DNA from: Tubiluchus corallicola
Taxonomy: Eukaryota; Priapulida; Priapulimorpha; Priapulimorphida; Tubiluchidae
Direction of reading: 5' to 3'
DNA length: 34,810 nt
Assembly (NCBI GenBank): GCA_030141605.1
Contig: JAQGDQ010001558.1
Location: 1 to 34,810 of the forward strand
Part shown: positions 1-10,153 of the stretch, piece by piece
How positions within the stretch are numbered: position 1 is the stretch's first letter
Layout: each line of letters starts with the position of its first letter
Translations under genes and position numbers: made by a program
Notes under the pieces: generated by a model
The model's database searches: none
What the model saw: only the letters and a program-made list of their open reading frames with translations
Told to the model about the DNA's origin: nothing

Positions 1-33
<33 letters not shown>

Positions 34-114
34 TTCTCTGCTCTCTCTCTCTCTCCCCTCTCTGTCTCTCTCTCTTCCTCTGTCTTTTTCTCTCTCTTTC
101 TCTTCTCTTCCTCT

Positions 115-151
<37 letters not shown>

Positions 152-172
152 CGCTCTCTCTCCCAGCCTTTC
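1..172. repeat. CT-rich microsatellite
   Basis: Interrupted (CT)n with TTTC and CCCC breaks at the outer end of inverted repeat 1. It touches the left edge of the window, so its true length is unknown. Confidence 0.95.
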
Positions 173-1073
173 TTTCTCTATACTTTTCTGTAGCGCTTTC
201 GTCTTCCCTCGCACCCTCATTTTCCCTTCCAGTTCCATCTCTAAGTTTTTCATGAAGTTCAGCCATACTTGTAGAAAACTACATTCGCGTTATCAGAAAT
301 TCTTCATATTGTCAGTGGCTTGGGGAGCTTTTAACTGACTGACTGTGAGAATAGCTGTGGGCGTTTAAAAGCTGTCTAGCCTGAAAACTAATCATCTCGC
401 ATTCTTTACGCTAAAATTACCATCATAACAGAGAATAATCATCGGCGTAACTATATAGAGGCAAACATATCTGACTATTGGACCAACACAACATGATCTG
501 TAATTGGTATTGCAATGTATAAACACTCTGTAATAACTGCAATATGATATAATATCTGCAATATCATTCATATCATCGCGCACTTTTGTGACTTTGTAGT
601 AAAAATGAATGGCCAATATTAGCTTGTTAAACTAAGACAGGCCTAAATACAGAATTTGTTTTGATGACAATGACATTTTCTTTACATCCTTGGACTGTAA
701 TTTTTAAACGTCTTCCAAAAAGTAAAGAAATGGCAGATAACAAAGTCACAGACAACCAAAATGTAGAAGGTTCAGACATTTGATCAAAAGGTAAATGCTA
801 GAAGTATCTAAACAAGATTAAAAACGCTATTTGTATATTCGTGAGTTTCCTCTCTCTACAAAAACACGAAAACAGGATTGGAATTTAAAGTAGTTTTAGG
901 TTTTTTTTAAATCAGCATTAGCAAACGCAGGTAAACTAATGCTGACCGTATATGGGCCCAAGTCCTGCACTCTTTCACAGCCTAGATCTAACGTCTTTCT
1001 ATTTAACAATCAAACTTCTATATACACCTGTAATCAGGGGCCCTGGTATCAGGAATAGACTGTAATAACTCTC
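1..1073 (+). repeat. Left arm of large inverted repeat 1
   Basis: This arm is the reverse complement of 1831-2945, about 95% identical by eye with a few small indels. Its outer part (1-172) is an interrupted CT repeat that pairs with the GA repeat of the other arm. The inner edge is sharp: the match stops at the ACTCTC near 1073. The arm may begin before the window. I see no coding or transposase-like sequence in it. A 74-codon open frame at 392-616 (minus) also exists in the partner arm, but the two differ by six amino-acid changes, so it does not look conserved as a protein. Confidence 0.95.
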
Positions 1074-1254
1074 AAACAATGTTTGCTCCTTGTTATCAGC
1101 TGACATTTGTTCATCGTACTTGCAAAAGATTTCAAATGCAATACCTTTTATATCTGACTGAGAAAAAGCGAATACAATACTTGCCATGTGTAGATTATTT
1201 TCGTTAAGTACGGTAATTTGCATAAAAACAGCCGCGCTACACGTAATATCTTAC

Positions 1255-1438
1255 CCATAATCAGTGGTCCAACTTCTTTGAAAAAGGCGTGGTACCCATC
1301 TTGCGTGTATCCGAGGAACATAGTGAATATGCCACATATGATGAGAAAACCCCCTAAGAACATGAAAGTTCTGGCAATGTCTCTTCGAGTTCGCTCTGAG
1401 CACGTGCATATGTCGTGCAGTAAACGTCTCACAGGCAT
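1255..1438 (-). CDS. Exon A (reversed) of a small two-membrane-segment protein, TMEM200-like
   Basis: Reading the minus strand from an ATG at 1438 gives 61 codons plus one base, then a donor GTAAG at 1254. The peptide begins MPVRRLLHDICTC, has a basic run, then one hydrophobic segment (about residues 24-44, FMFLGGFLIICGIFTMFLGY). It ends in FKEVGPLIMG, the first part of a second hydrophobic segment. The phase (one base left over) and the half-finished segment fit exon B at 5256, which starts with two bases and completes it. Exon B is on the plus strand, so this exon is reversed relative to the rest of its gene; it sits in the spacer between the arms of inverted repeat 1. The spacing of the hydrophobic part and the GPLIMG motif resembles TMEM200 proteins (family likeness from memory). 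The true start could lie in an upstream exon, because the frame stays open to about 1471. Confidence 0.72.
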
Positions 1439-1830
1439 CCCTAATGAGATGACGTCATGATTCCACTTACTTCAGGTGTGATCACCACCTTGTCAAAGAG
1501 GTAATGCATGATTTCAAGCAAAGTGTTAATTGTCTGTTCATGATTAAGTTTTATGTTGCAGCTGAAGAAGATGAAAGTGCCTTTCACCAGGTATCACGTG
1601 ATTTCACCTCACCTGGGCGCCATGATTCTTCTCATTCCTTCCTCTCGTCTGGCTGATTTAAGTTACCTGTAAAAGAAAACAAAAAAGAAAGAAAAAATTT
1701 TAACATATTTTAGTATTAGATAAACAGTCAGACAATCATCACGGCAAATAAAACCGCGGCAAGCGGATACTGAAGACGGTCACCTATCAGTTTACTGACC
1801 AGGTTTGATAAGGTTGCTTAGCTGTTTGAA
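1439..1830 (-). other. Spacer of inverted repeat 1 upstream of exon A
   Basis: On the minus strand this stretch holds an open frame of about 54 codons (about 1602 to 1439). It contains an acceptor-like TTCTTCTTCAG and a donor-like GAAGTAAGTGG at about 1475. It reads coherently (…HEQTINTLLEIMHYLFDK…) but is out of frame with exon A, and the gap from its donor to exon A is too short for an intron. It could be 5' leader sequence, an alternative exon or chance. Confidence 0.3.
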
Positions 1831-2760
1831 GAGAGTTATTACAGTCTATTCCTGATACCAGGGCCCCTGATTACAGGTGTATATTAGAAGTTTGATTGTT
1901 AAATAGAAAGACGTTAGATCTAGGCTGTGAAAGAGTGCAGGACTTGGGCCCATATACGGTTAACATTAGTTTACCTGCGTTTGCTAATGTTGATTTAAAA
2001 AAACTCTAAAACTACTTTAAATTCCAATCCTATTTTCGTGTTTTCGTAGAGAGGAAGCTCACGATATACAAATGGCGTTTTTAATCCTGTTTTGACACTT
2101 CTAGCATTTACCTTTTGATCAAATTCTGAAACTTCTACATTTTGGTTATCTGTGACTTTGGGTTATCTGCCATTTCTTTACTTTTTGGAAGACGTTTAAA
2201 AATTACAGTCCAAGGATGTAAAGAAAATGTCATTGTCATCAAAACAAATTCTGTATTTAGGCCTGTCTTAGTTTAACAAGCTAATATTGGCCATTCATTT
2301 TTACTACAAAGTCACAAAAGTGCGTGATGATATGAATGATATTGCAGATATTACATCATATTGCAGATATTACAGAGTGTTTATACATTGCAATACCAAT
2401 TACAGATCATGTTGTGTTGGTCCAAGAGTCAGATATGTTTGCCACTATATACGTACGCCGATGATTATTCTCTGTTATGATGGTAATTTTAGCGTAAAGA
2501 ATGTGAGATGATTAGTTTTCAGGCTAGACAGCTTTTAAACGCCCACAGCTATTCTCACAGTCAGTCAGTTAAGAGCTCCCCAAGCCACTCACAATATGAA
2601 GAATTTCTGATAACGCGAATGTAGTTTTCTACAAGTATGGCTGAAGTTCATGAAAAAACTTAGAGATGGAACTGGAAGGAGAAAATGAGGGTGCCAGGGA
2701 AGAGGAAAGCGCTACAGAAAAGAATAGAGAAAGAAAGGATGGGAGAGAGAGCGAGAGAGG

Positions 2761-2839
<79 letters not shown>

Positions 2840-2856
2840 TAAGAGAGAGGGAGAGA

Positions 2857-2941
<85 letters not shown>

Positions 2942-2945
2942 AGAG
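1831..2945 (-). repeat. Right arm of large inverted repeat 1
   Basis: Reverse complement of 1-1073. The inner edge is at GAGAGTTATT (1831). The outer part is the GA microsatellite that pairs with the CT repeat of the left arm. After about 2950 the sequence becomes single copy within the window. Confidence 0.95.
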
Positions 2946-2950
2946 AAAAT
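2738..2950. repeat. GA microsatellite
   Basis: Near-pure (GA)n with short GGG breaks, at the outer end of the right arm of inverted repeat 1. Open frames through it encode only RE/ER or SL repeats. Confidence 0.95.
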
Positions 2951-3194
2951 TGGAAGAAAATGGGTTGAAGTTCAATACTTAATTGCTGACGCTACTTAGT
3001 CTGATGTTAAGTGATCATGACAACACTAATAACCCACATCGACACTTTGACATTTCATAATAAACTTTGCCCAAACTAGTGGGAATCAAAGATGTGAAAT
3101 TTAATCATCACAGGTTTTCAGGCGAGCAGTTCCGGTTTCTGTCGCTGCGTTCTGTGTTAAATAAACGGTAATTGTCCTTCGTGATTAAGGTGAC

Positions 3195-3422
3195 ATATCG
3201 TTGTTGTATTGCTGTTGTTGTTGTTGATGTTGCTGCTGTTGTTGTTGTTGCTGCTGCTGTTGTTGTTGTTGTTGTTGCTGCTGCTGCTGCTGCTACTACT
3301 GCTGCTGTTGCTACTGCTGCTGTTGCTACTGCTGCTGTTGCTGCTACTGCTGTTGCCGCTGCTGTTGTTGTTGTTGTTGTTGTTGCTGCTGCTGTTGCTG
3401 CTGCTGTTGCTGTTGCTGCTGC

Positions 3423-3454
<32 letters not shown>

Positions 3455-3475
3455 TCGCTTCAGTTGTTGCTGTTT
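3195..3475. repeat. GTT/GCT trinucleotide repeat
   Basis: Mixed (GTT)n, (GCT)n and (ACT)n blocks over about 280 bp. Long frames here encode only poly-Leu or Val/Ala runs. Confidence 0.95.
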
Positions 3476-4342
3476 CTTTTCAGACGCGGCACCTCAATGA
3501 ATCTGATGCAGAATCCAGTTTTGGTTACTCGGTGGCCGGTGAGAAGAAAGTATGCATCCAGTATATGGTTCCAGTTTGCGTCCATTCGGCTACTCATTTC
3601 ACCGTCAGACCTGGACAGTATTAAGCACTCGCGTATGCTGATGGCTTCTAATCAGAGCTGATAACGCTCTATTAACAGCAATCGTGCTAACACGCTCGGT
3701 CAGACCGATCAGGGAAGTGCATTCGCTCGATGAGGATCTGAGTTTCGCTGCTTCATTTACTATGAGTAAAAGCTAAACGTTGAATGACGACGTGTTACTA
3801 CATTGGACTTTACAGCATTTGACAAAACTTTACCACAATTCCTTGATTTAAAATTAATAAGTCATAAAACTACTTGAAACATAGAATAAGGGCTCTTAAT
3901 AGAGATTAAGCCACCATGAGCAAAAGTTGTTTGATCTTGTGTATTGTGTCTTTGACCTCTGACCTTCTGAACCAAGCAAAGGCCTTACCCAAACCTATCA
4001 AGTTTGGTAATCGTGGCTTCATCGTTTTTGATTTTATGGGCAAATTTGCTTTTGGCGACCTTGAACTTTTATCTTCTCAAACCAAATTAATTGCTTTCTA
4101 GGTTTTGTCCAGACCTGGGCTTGTGCCAAGTTTGCTGATTACGTATCATTGCATTTTATTTTATTGTGCAGACGAACGGACAGACGGACAGACAGGCTGA
4201 CAAATGGACAGACAGGCAGACACCTATCAAAAAGTCACAACAACTCACAAAATTATGATTAGCCAAACCCAAAACGTTTGAACACACATAAAAGTTACAA
4301 AATTCAAGAACTCACAATACTTCAGAAAATCACAATGAATCG

Positions 4343-5130
4343 ACTCGCAAATTACAATAATTCACTCAGTTTCAGCAGTTGACAAACTTACAACAACTCA
4401 CAAACTTACACGAACTCACAAAGTTACAACTTACAACAACTCGTAAAGTTTGACGGACACACGAAGGTTACAACAACTCAAAGACCTACACGAACTCACA
4501 AAGTTACAACTTACAACAACTCGTGAAGTTAGACGAACACACGAAGGTTACAACAACACACAAACTTACAACAACTCACAAAGTTACAACTTACAACAAC
4601 TCGTGAAGTTAGACGAACACACGAAGGTTACAACAACTCACAAACTTACACCAACTCACAAAGTTACAACTTACAATAACTCACAAACTTACACGAACTC
4701 GCAAAGTTACAACTCACAAATTTACAAGAACTCACAAAGTTACAACTTACAACAACTCACAAACTTACAGGAACTCACAAAGTTACAACTTACAACAACT
4801 CGTGAAGTTAGACGAACACACGAAGGTTACAACAACTCACAAACTTACATGAACTCACAAAGTTACAACTCACAAATTTACAAAAACTCACAAAGTTACA
4901 ACTTACAACAACTCACAAACTTACAGGAACTCACAAAGTTACAACTTACAACAACTCGTGAAGTTAGACGAACACACGAAGGTTACAACAACTCACAAAC
5001 TTACACGAACTCACAAAGTTACAACTTACAACAACTCACAAATTTACACGAACTCGCAAAGTTACAACTTACAACAACTCGTGAAGTTAGACGAACACAC
5101 GAAGGTTACAACAACACACAAAATGACACA
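4343..5130. repeat. Minisatellite, about 40-bp basic unit
   Basis: Built from ACAACTCACAAACTTACA-type and AAGTTACAACTTACAACAAC-type blocks. The marker GTTAGACG (GTTTGACG in the first copy) recurs at 4448, 4528, 4608, 4807, 4963 and 5086. These spacings are near multiples of 40, so copies seem to be gained or lost in 40-bp steps. The unit contains few stop codons, which produces a long artefactual frame. Confidence 0.93.
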
Positions 5131-5255
5131 ACTCATGAGGTAATAAGGTAATAAGTCAGAACAGCTCAAGAAATTACAACAAATCACACAGCAACTAAAC
5201 GGTTGAAATGGCGACGTAATTTTAATCCGAAATTATCTGCTCTCTTGTTTTTTAG

Positions 5256-5369
5256 GTACTGGTTTCCTATGTTCTGCAATATGCACCGGAATTTACTGCC
5301 AAATGTACAAGAAGAGACTGGACCAAGAAAAGAGAGAATCAGTGCACAGACCGGTACCCCATTTCAACG
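5256..5369 (+). CDS. Exon B of the two-membrane-segment protein (TMEM200-like)
   Basis: A pyrimidine-rich acceptor (TTGTTTTTTAG) precedes 5256 and a donor GTAACA follows 5369. The exon has two bases, 37 codons and one base. Joined to exon A the first codon is Gly. The peptide starts TGFLCSAICTGIYC, completing the second membrane segment begun in exon A as GPLIMG. A strongly charged cytosolic-type stretch follows (YKKRLDQEKRES). Total length with exons A and C is 161 residues. The family likeness is architectural only; no function is assigned. Exons B and C share a strand and phase and sit about 1.85 kb apart. Confidence 0.8.
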
Positions 5370-5439
5370 GTAACATTCTAAATGAAATCGGTGTAAAATG
5401 GTTTATTGAATTCTTTAAGTTCACCTAGTTATTAAAACA

Positions 5440-5960
5440 TGAGACGGGACGGGACAGGATAGGGCATAAGAGATCAGGACAGGACTGGAAAGGACGGGAC
5501 GGGACTGGAAGGGATGCGGCTGGACAGAGCAAAAGATAGGACAAGATAGGATAGGACAGGGCAGGACAGGACAGAATAGGTCAGGACAGGGCAGGACGGG
5601 ACGGGACGAGACAGGACAAGACAGGATAGGGCAGAATATGTCAGGACAGGATTAGACAGGACAGGACGGGACGGGACGGGCGGGACGGGACGAGACAGGA
5701 CAAGACAGGATAGGGCAGAATATGTCAGGACAGGATTAGACAGGACGGGACGGGACGAGACGAGACAGGACAAGACAGGATAGGGCAGAATATGTCAGGA
5801 CAGGATTAGACAAGACGGGACGGGACGGGACGGGGCAGGACAGGGCAGAATATGTCAGGACAGGATTGGACAAGAAGGACAGGACAGGACGGGACGGGAC
5901 CGGACAGGGCGGGACAGAACAAAAGGTAGGACAAGACAGGACTGGACAGAATAGAGGAAC
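5440..5960. repeat. GGACA/GGACG minisatellite
   Basis: Pentanucleotide-based array (GGACA, GGACG, GAGAC variants). A marker segment GGGCAGAATATGTCAGGAC recurs at about 5628, 5712, 5783 and 5844, showing a superimposed higher-order unit of about 60-85 bp. Frames through it encode only Ser/Pro/Val/Leu repeats. Confidence 0.92.
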
Positions 5961-6050
5961 AAACTCGGTTACGTTACTTTTACTTTGTCGCAATGCCCAG
6001 TTTATATTCTTGTAGATTGTGTCTCTAAATTGTTATTAAAATTCAATTTC

Positions 6051-6118
6051 GCTTCAGATTTTTCAGAGAAAAGCTGCTTTATTCCACGATCAACAGCAGC
6101 TTAAACGAAATCTGAAGC
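6051..6118. other. Nested hairpin in the B-C intron
   Basis: Outer stem of 11 perfect pairs (GCTTCAGATTT with AAATCTGAAGC) and inner stem of 8 pairs (AAGCTGCT with AGCAGCTT), with an asymmetric internal loop and a 16-nt terminal loop. The size is near that of a small-RNA precursor, but no expression evidence exists. Confidence 0.45.
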
Positions 6119-6736
6119 CTTTGCTTCTCTTAACCGTCATTACTTCGTAGCATCAACCCCACGGGGACCTCCAGCGGCGTTTTCACTAACAGAATGTCAC
6201 ATAAACCTCAATCGACACGTGCATCGATCCTTTGCAATTACATTCAAGCTGCTGCCCAAGTGAAAGCGATAAGAAGACACCGTTACCAATTAAATGTTAG
6301 TTACTTGACCTGTAAGTGGCTTCCCGGAAATATCTATACGAGCCTGAAAATGGCTTCCTTGAACACACGTACAGACGTATTTGACAAACACTTTTAAGTG
6401 TTTTAAACAAATAGTTTAAGCACCGGACAAGTGCAGTGAAAGTTCCCGCCTTTTGGCAAGATTTAAACGTGTTTCTGTGAGCATGTTTAGTTTGTCGAGA
6501 ATCTACTAAGCTGGAGTGGCCAGTTAAAACATTGCCGAAAATTCTATCGTGATAACAGCAAGTGGCACGTGTTCAACTTCTGTTTGATCCACTTTCGAGA
6601 TTTGCATCGTATCATTTTCTGATTAACGATGACTATATTTAGCTAAATGATTTCACTAGTCTTATGAAACAAAACTAATCTAAGTAAATATAGCAATTTG
6701 TAGTTATAAGATAAAACAAGCGCTCAGTGTCATTCA

Positions 6737-6752
6737 CCCCCCCCCCCCCCAT
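6737..6752. repeat. Poly-C run
   Basis: Uninterrupted run of about 14 C (poly-G on the minus strand). Confidence 0.9.
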
Positions 6753-7219
6753 TCCAACAAACAAGCTGCATTGTATAAGTTTAACCTTGACCTGACATGA
6801 CTTTGAACAGGCTGATCACACTGAGGCGGTTCACTTAAATTAGATTTTTAGTGAGCTTTAAACTTATTGGTTCAGAATTAAGTCAGCATTTTATCGCGAT
6901 AGTTGTGCTTAACGATGTGCGGTGCATGTGGTGCATCGGTGACTTGTGCGGATTGATTTGTGTAGTAGCACAGAAATCACTAGGCGAGTGGCAAAAATGT
7001 AGACATTTTAAGTAGTCGGCTAAGCAGATGAGTGAACCACAATTTGGAACGTTTCGTAAAAACACCTTGGTAGAATTTTTACAAAAACACATTTATAAGC
7101 ACACGATGTTGCTGCTGTTTTTTGGCAATATTCCGAGAAAAACATGAATAAACCATTTCGGTGAACCTTTTCAGCATTAAGAGACTAGGCGAGTCGTGTA
7201 AAATATTTGTACATTTCAG

Positions 7220-7407
7220 ATTTGGACTCATATATGAAGTACGTCGACGAGCACCAGGCAGAACTGATCGAACAATCGCCATCTTACGTCAGCTCTGAAC
7301 CCTTCCAGTTGCCTTGGGAACCCAGAGATGAGGAAGAGGAAGAAAAGGTGAACAAGCGACCTTCGTTACAAGTGGCCTCAACCGTGCGACGAGAGAGTAC
7401 AGTATAA
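7220..7407 (+). CDS. Exon C, last coding exon of the two-membrane-segment protein
   Basis: Acceptor ACATTTCAG ends at 7219. The two leading bases join the last base of exon B to give Asp, followed by 61 codons and a TAA at 7405-7407. The peptide is a soluble, acidic tail: DLDSYMKYVDEHQ, then Ser/Pro-rich sequence, PWEPRDEEEEEKVNKRP, and a basic end VRRESTV. The last three residues fit a C-terminal PDZ-ligand pattern (S/T-x-V), which would suit a membrane scaffold partner; this is inference. Both exon joins (A/B and B/C) use the same phase. Confidence 0.8.
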
Positions 7408-7564
7408 CGTAGCATTTTGCCAACGTCAAAACGTTGCAACTTTTCTCGAGACCGTGGAGGTCACAAACCCTATTCGGATTGTGAAAGTTTTTTTTTGCAG
7501 AATTTTTTCATGCTTTTCGCAGGCAGGTTTGCATTCCCCAGTGCTGCAGTATTGTTTGTGTATA

Positions 7565-8070
7565 AATTTACATGAACATGGCTTTACATGAACATGGCTT
7601 CACATGAACGTGGCTTTAAATGAACGTGGTTTCGCATGAACGTGGCTTCACATGAACGTGGTTTCACATGAACATGGTTTTACATGAACGTGGCTTCACA
7701 TGAACGTGGTTTCGCATGAACGTGGTTTCGCATGAACGTGGCTTCCCATGAACGTGGTTTCACATGAACATGGTTTTACATGAACGTGGCTTCACATGAA
7801 CGTGGTTTCGCATGAACGTGGTTTCGCATGAATGTGGCTTCACATGAACGTGGCTTCACATGAACGTGGTTTCACATGAACGTGGTTTTAAATGAACGTG
7901 GTTTCGCATGAACGTAGTTTCACATGAACATGGTTTTACATGAACGTGGCTCCACTTGAACATAGCTTCACATGAATACGATTTTACTTAAATATGGCTT
8001 CACTTGAACATGGGTTCATCTGAACATTGTTCATACGAACACAACTTTACTTGAATATGGTTTTAGCATA
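7565..8070. repeat. 16-bp minisatellite (CATGAACGTGGTTTCA type)
   Basis: About 25 to 30 copies of a 16-bp unit. The first half of the array is regular with GTG/ATG and GGCTT/GGTTT variants; copies decay after about 7930 (CTTGAACATAG, CATGAATACG). It lies 160 bp past the stop codon of exon C. Confidence 0.93.
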
Positions 8071-8332
8071 AAATCGTATATTTTCACATGAATATGCTTT
8101 CACGTACGGATGGCTTCATTTGGTACTGTTGATACTTTGCAGTGCTTTGTGGTGGCTAATGTTTAATGACTTGTCCGAGTGAGTAAGTCACCTAGGCAAT
8201 GAGTCATTTATGAAAGAGAAAACAGTAAAAAATTCACAGTTTTTTCGCAATGGTTAGGTCGTGTTTGCTAAGCGTTTGGCTCTGTCGGGAATCTACTGTG
8301 ATGGAATGGTCAATATTGATTGATAGTATCTA

Positions 8333-8338
8333 AATAAA
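8333..8338 (+). terminator. Candidate polyadenylation signal AATAAA (plus-strand gene)
   Basis: AATAAA on the plus strand about 930 bp past the exon C stop. Other AATAAA copies exist nearby (about 8575), so the choice is tentative. Confidence 0.3.
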
Positions 8339-8456
8339 CATTTTTACGCTTTTGGTATACTTGTAGTTGTATAGTAAAGCCTTCATAATGTCTAACTCAA
8401 ACACCGTAGGATTTGGTGAACATTGTTTTTAATTGTACATTAATTAGTGACACCAT

Positions 8457-8457
<1 letters not shown>

Positions 8458-8520
<63 letters not shown>
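8458..8520. repeat. TG microsatellite
   Basis: About 29 TG units followed by CGCGCC and a degenerate TGTGTT tail, in the intergenic stretch between the convergent gene ends. Confidence 0.95.
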
Positions 8521-8521
<1 letters not shown>

Positions 8522-8787
8522 CTGTGTGTTCGTGCATGCGTGTGTGTTATCAATGTATTCTTTGTTGTAAAACGAAATAAAATGAGGTGAGTTAAATGTT
8601 TCCTTGTTTTTAAATGTGAATGAGTTTTTTCTAATACCACGTGAAGTGAACTTAAGAAGACCACTGCAAATTTAGCAGGAAGAAAGCAAAACTTGCTGCG
8701 TACTAGTAAGAGTGTCACGGAAAACATTGACAACTGCTGTTATAGAGATAAACATGTTTTTGCCAACGTTTCTAATTTTAATTCATA

Positions 8788-8793
8788 TTTATT
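8788..8793 (-). terminator. Candidate polyadenylation signal for fringe
   Basis: AATAAA on the minus strand (TTTATT on the plus), about 360 bp beyond the fringe stop codon. It would give a short 3' untranslated region. Confidence 0.4.
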
Positions 8794-9152
8794 CACTTAC
8801 AGGCACGCTTATGTCAGTGTACGCTTATGGTGGGACTACTATGATATCAAAAAGATAACGTATTATGTAAGTGTAAACGAAATATATTTCAACATCTTTG
8901 GTCCAATATTTACAATGTTACAAGAAACAAGTTTAACAAACTAAGACAGGTTAGAGCAAAATTTGAAATGAGCAAACATTAAAATTCAAGACAAAATCAA
9001 TTAAAAATCTAAGAAAAATACAAAACAGTGATTTATAAAACCACACACAGAACAAAACAAAACCACTGGAACATTAATATAATTAACTAATAAGAATTTA
9101 ATTGACATAACAATAAATTATCACAATGCGCCCTCTATCCGACGTGACGTCA

Positions 9153-9228
9153 TTACTTGAGCTTTACTGTGGGTCTTTCTTTGCAGTACGTAGTGTTTGG
9201 ATACAGGTAGCAATGTAGCATCTTAAAC
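9153..9228 (-). CDS. fng: fringe exon 8 (C-terminal end)
   Basis: Acceptor TTTATACTAG ends at 9229. One base completes Arg358, then 24 codons and a TAA at 9155-9153. The peptide FKMLHCYLYPNTTYC matches the ending of Fringe proteins, where RF…LHC.LYP…C is the usual last motif (family knowledge). A short basic tail ERPTVKLK follows the final Cys. The two Cys of this exon correspond to the conserved C-terminal disulphide region. Confidence 0.94.
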
Positions 9229-9253
9229 CTAGTATAAAAATAAAAGGTGCTTA

Positions 9254-9333
9254 CTTGCAAGTTTGGCAAGTACATAAAAGCAGAAGATACAAGCTTGCAA
9301 GTTTGGCGAGTACATAAAAGCAAAAGATACAAG
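9254..9333. repeat. 40-bp tandem duplication
   Basis: Two copies (9254-9293 and 9294-9333) beginning CTTGCAAGTTTGGC, differing at two positions, with a decayed third start at 9334. It lies 25 bp upstream of the exon 8 acceptor. Confidence 0.9.
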
Positions 9334-9420
9334 CTTCCAAAAATACAAGGGTGCAATATGTACAAAAGTACCCCACTTATTATTAGTGAAAAACTTGCTG
9401 AATTCAATTTTGAATGAAAG

Positions 9421-9625
9421 AAAATGAAAAAAGTCAGGGCTGAGACAGATTTGAACCAGAGAGTTTTAGATTACAGGCTGCAATTCTGTCCAAGTAGCCT
9501 TATTCAGGATCTACCATGATCACAAGATACTGTGTTGCTTAAACTCTAGCAGTCAAGGCGTTGAACTTGTAGTCCAAAAGTCTTTGGTTCAAATCAAAGC
9601 GACATCTCATTTTTTCCACATCCTT
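9421..9625. repeat. Foldback with tRNA-like B boxes, copy 1
   Basis: The left arm (about 9421-9475, ending GATTTGAACCAGAGAG) is the imperfect reverse complement of the right arm (about 9577-9625, starting GTCTTTGGTTCAAATC). GGTTCAAATC matches the RNA polymerase III B box. The layout matches the copy at 14463-14597. Confidence 0.6.
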
Positions 9626-10153
9626 ATTTTGGTAAAGTTCGCAAATTTAATAATTGTAAATTCTTTCAATCATTAATAATAACTTCAAATTAATTTTATA
9701 AATAATAACTATTTATTATTTTTCATTATGATGCGTCCCGTGCAAGTCGTGAGGCACTCAAAAGTTTATTTCACATAGAAACGATTATTCCTCCTGCTGT
9801 CTGTTATCAAGGAAATAGTTACCACATTTGGCCAAGCATAGCAGTGAACTCCTGCCACTTCCAAAAGTATTACATGAACAGATTAGCAGAATTGTTAGAC
9901 AAATACTGTGCTTTGTGTTTCGTTTTTGAAGGGTTTCATACACATGTACATAGCACCTACATATATCTAGTTGATTACAAAGCTTGCATACTGTAGATAG
10001 GTTTCCAGTTAGCAAATACATTACGCAAGTTAGCTGTTTAGTTGTAATTTTAATTTGTTTAATTAATTATATATTGATCTATATTGACTGTAGTTGCCAA
10101 AAACATTATAATAAGCTAATTATATTTTTAAAAAAAAAACAGAAGGCTATTAC

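Larger units (their letters stand above)
2951..5255 (+). other. Presumed intron between exon A and exon B
   Basis: Holds a trinucleotide repeat, a short GACAGACAG patch near 4170-4220 and a minisatellite. No exon is supported; a 61-codon frame at 3916-4101 has no recognisable features. Confidence 0.6.
5370..7219 (+). other. Intron between exons B and C
   Basis: GT donor at 5370 and TTTCAG acceptor ending at 7219. It contains the GGACA minisatellite, a hairpin at 6051-6118 and a C homopolymer near 6737. No other coding sequence is supported. Confidence 0.75.
7408..8457 (+). other. 3' flank of exon C
   Basis: Probably contains the 3' untranslated region. It includes the 16-bp minisatellite and an AATAAA at 8333-8338, which could be a polyadenylation signal. 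Confidence 0.45.
9229..10153 (-). other. fringe intron 7
   Basis: Contains a 40-bp tandem duplication next to the exon 8 acceptor and a tRNA-like foldback. Nothing coding is supported in it. Confidence 0.85.

Noticed and set aside
392-616. 74-codon open frame present in both arms of inverted repeat 1 (also 2287-2511)
   Set aside because: The two copies differ at six amino acids, so it is not conserved as protein; there is no family likeness and its presence in both arms follows from the repeat.
1-2945. A DNA transposon with very long terminal inverted repeats
   Set aside because: No transposase, no clear target-site duplication (the left end is cut by the window) and the spacer holds a host-like exon.
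2685-2999. Arg/Glu repeat protein
   Set aside because: Translation of a GA microsatellite; the same sequence reads as Ser/Leu repeat on the other strand.
3172-3661. Poly-Leu and Val/Ala proteins
   Set aside because: Low-complexity translation of a trinucleotide repeat in two frames.
4450-5151. 233-codon Asn/Gln/Tyr/Thr-rich protein
   Set aside because: The minisatellite unit contains almost no stop codons, so more than one frame stays open; repeat spacings are not multiples of three, so the peptide is not a repeated domain.
9577-9625. Functional tRNA gene
   Set aside because: Only a B-box-like motif is present; no cloverleaf can be drawn from the flanking sequence.
9785-10021. 78-codon minus-strand frame between fringe exons 7 and 8
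   Set aside because: Out of phase with fringe, no splice signals that would insert it, no family likeness.
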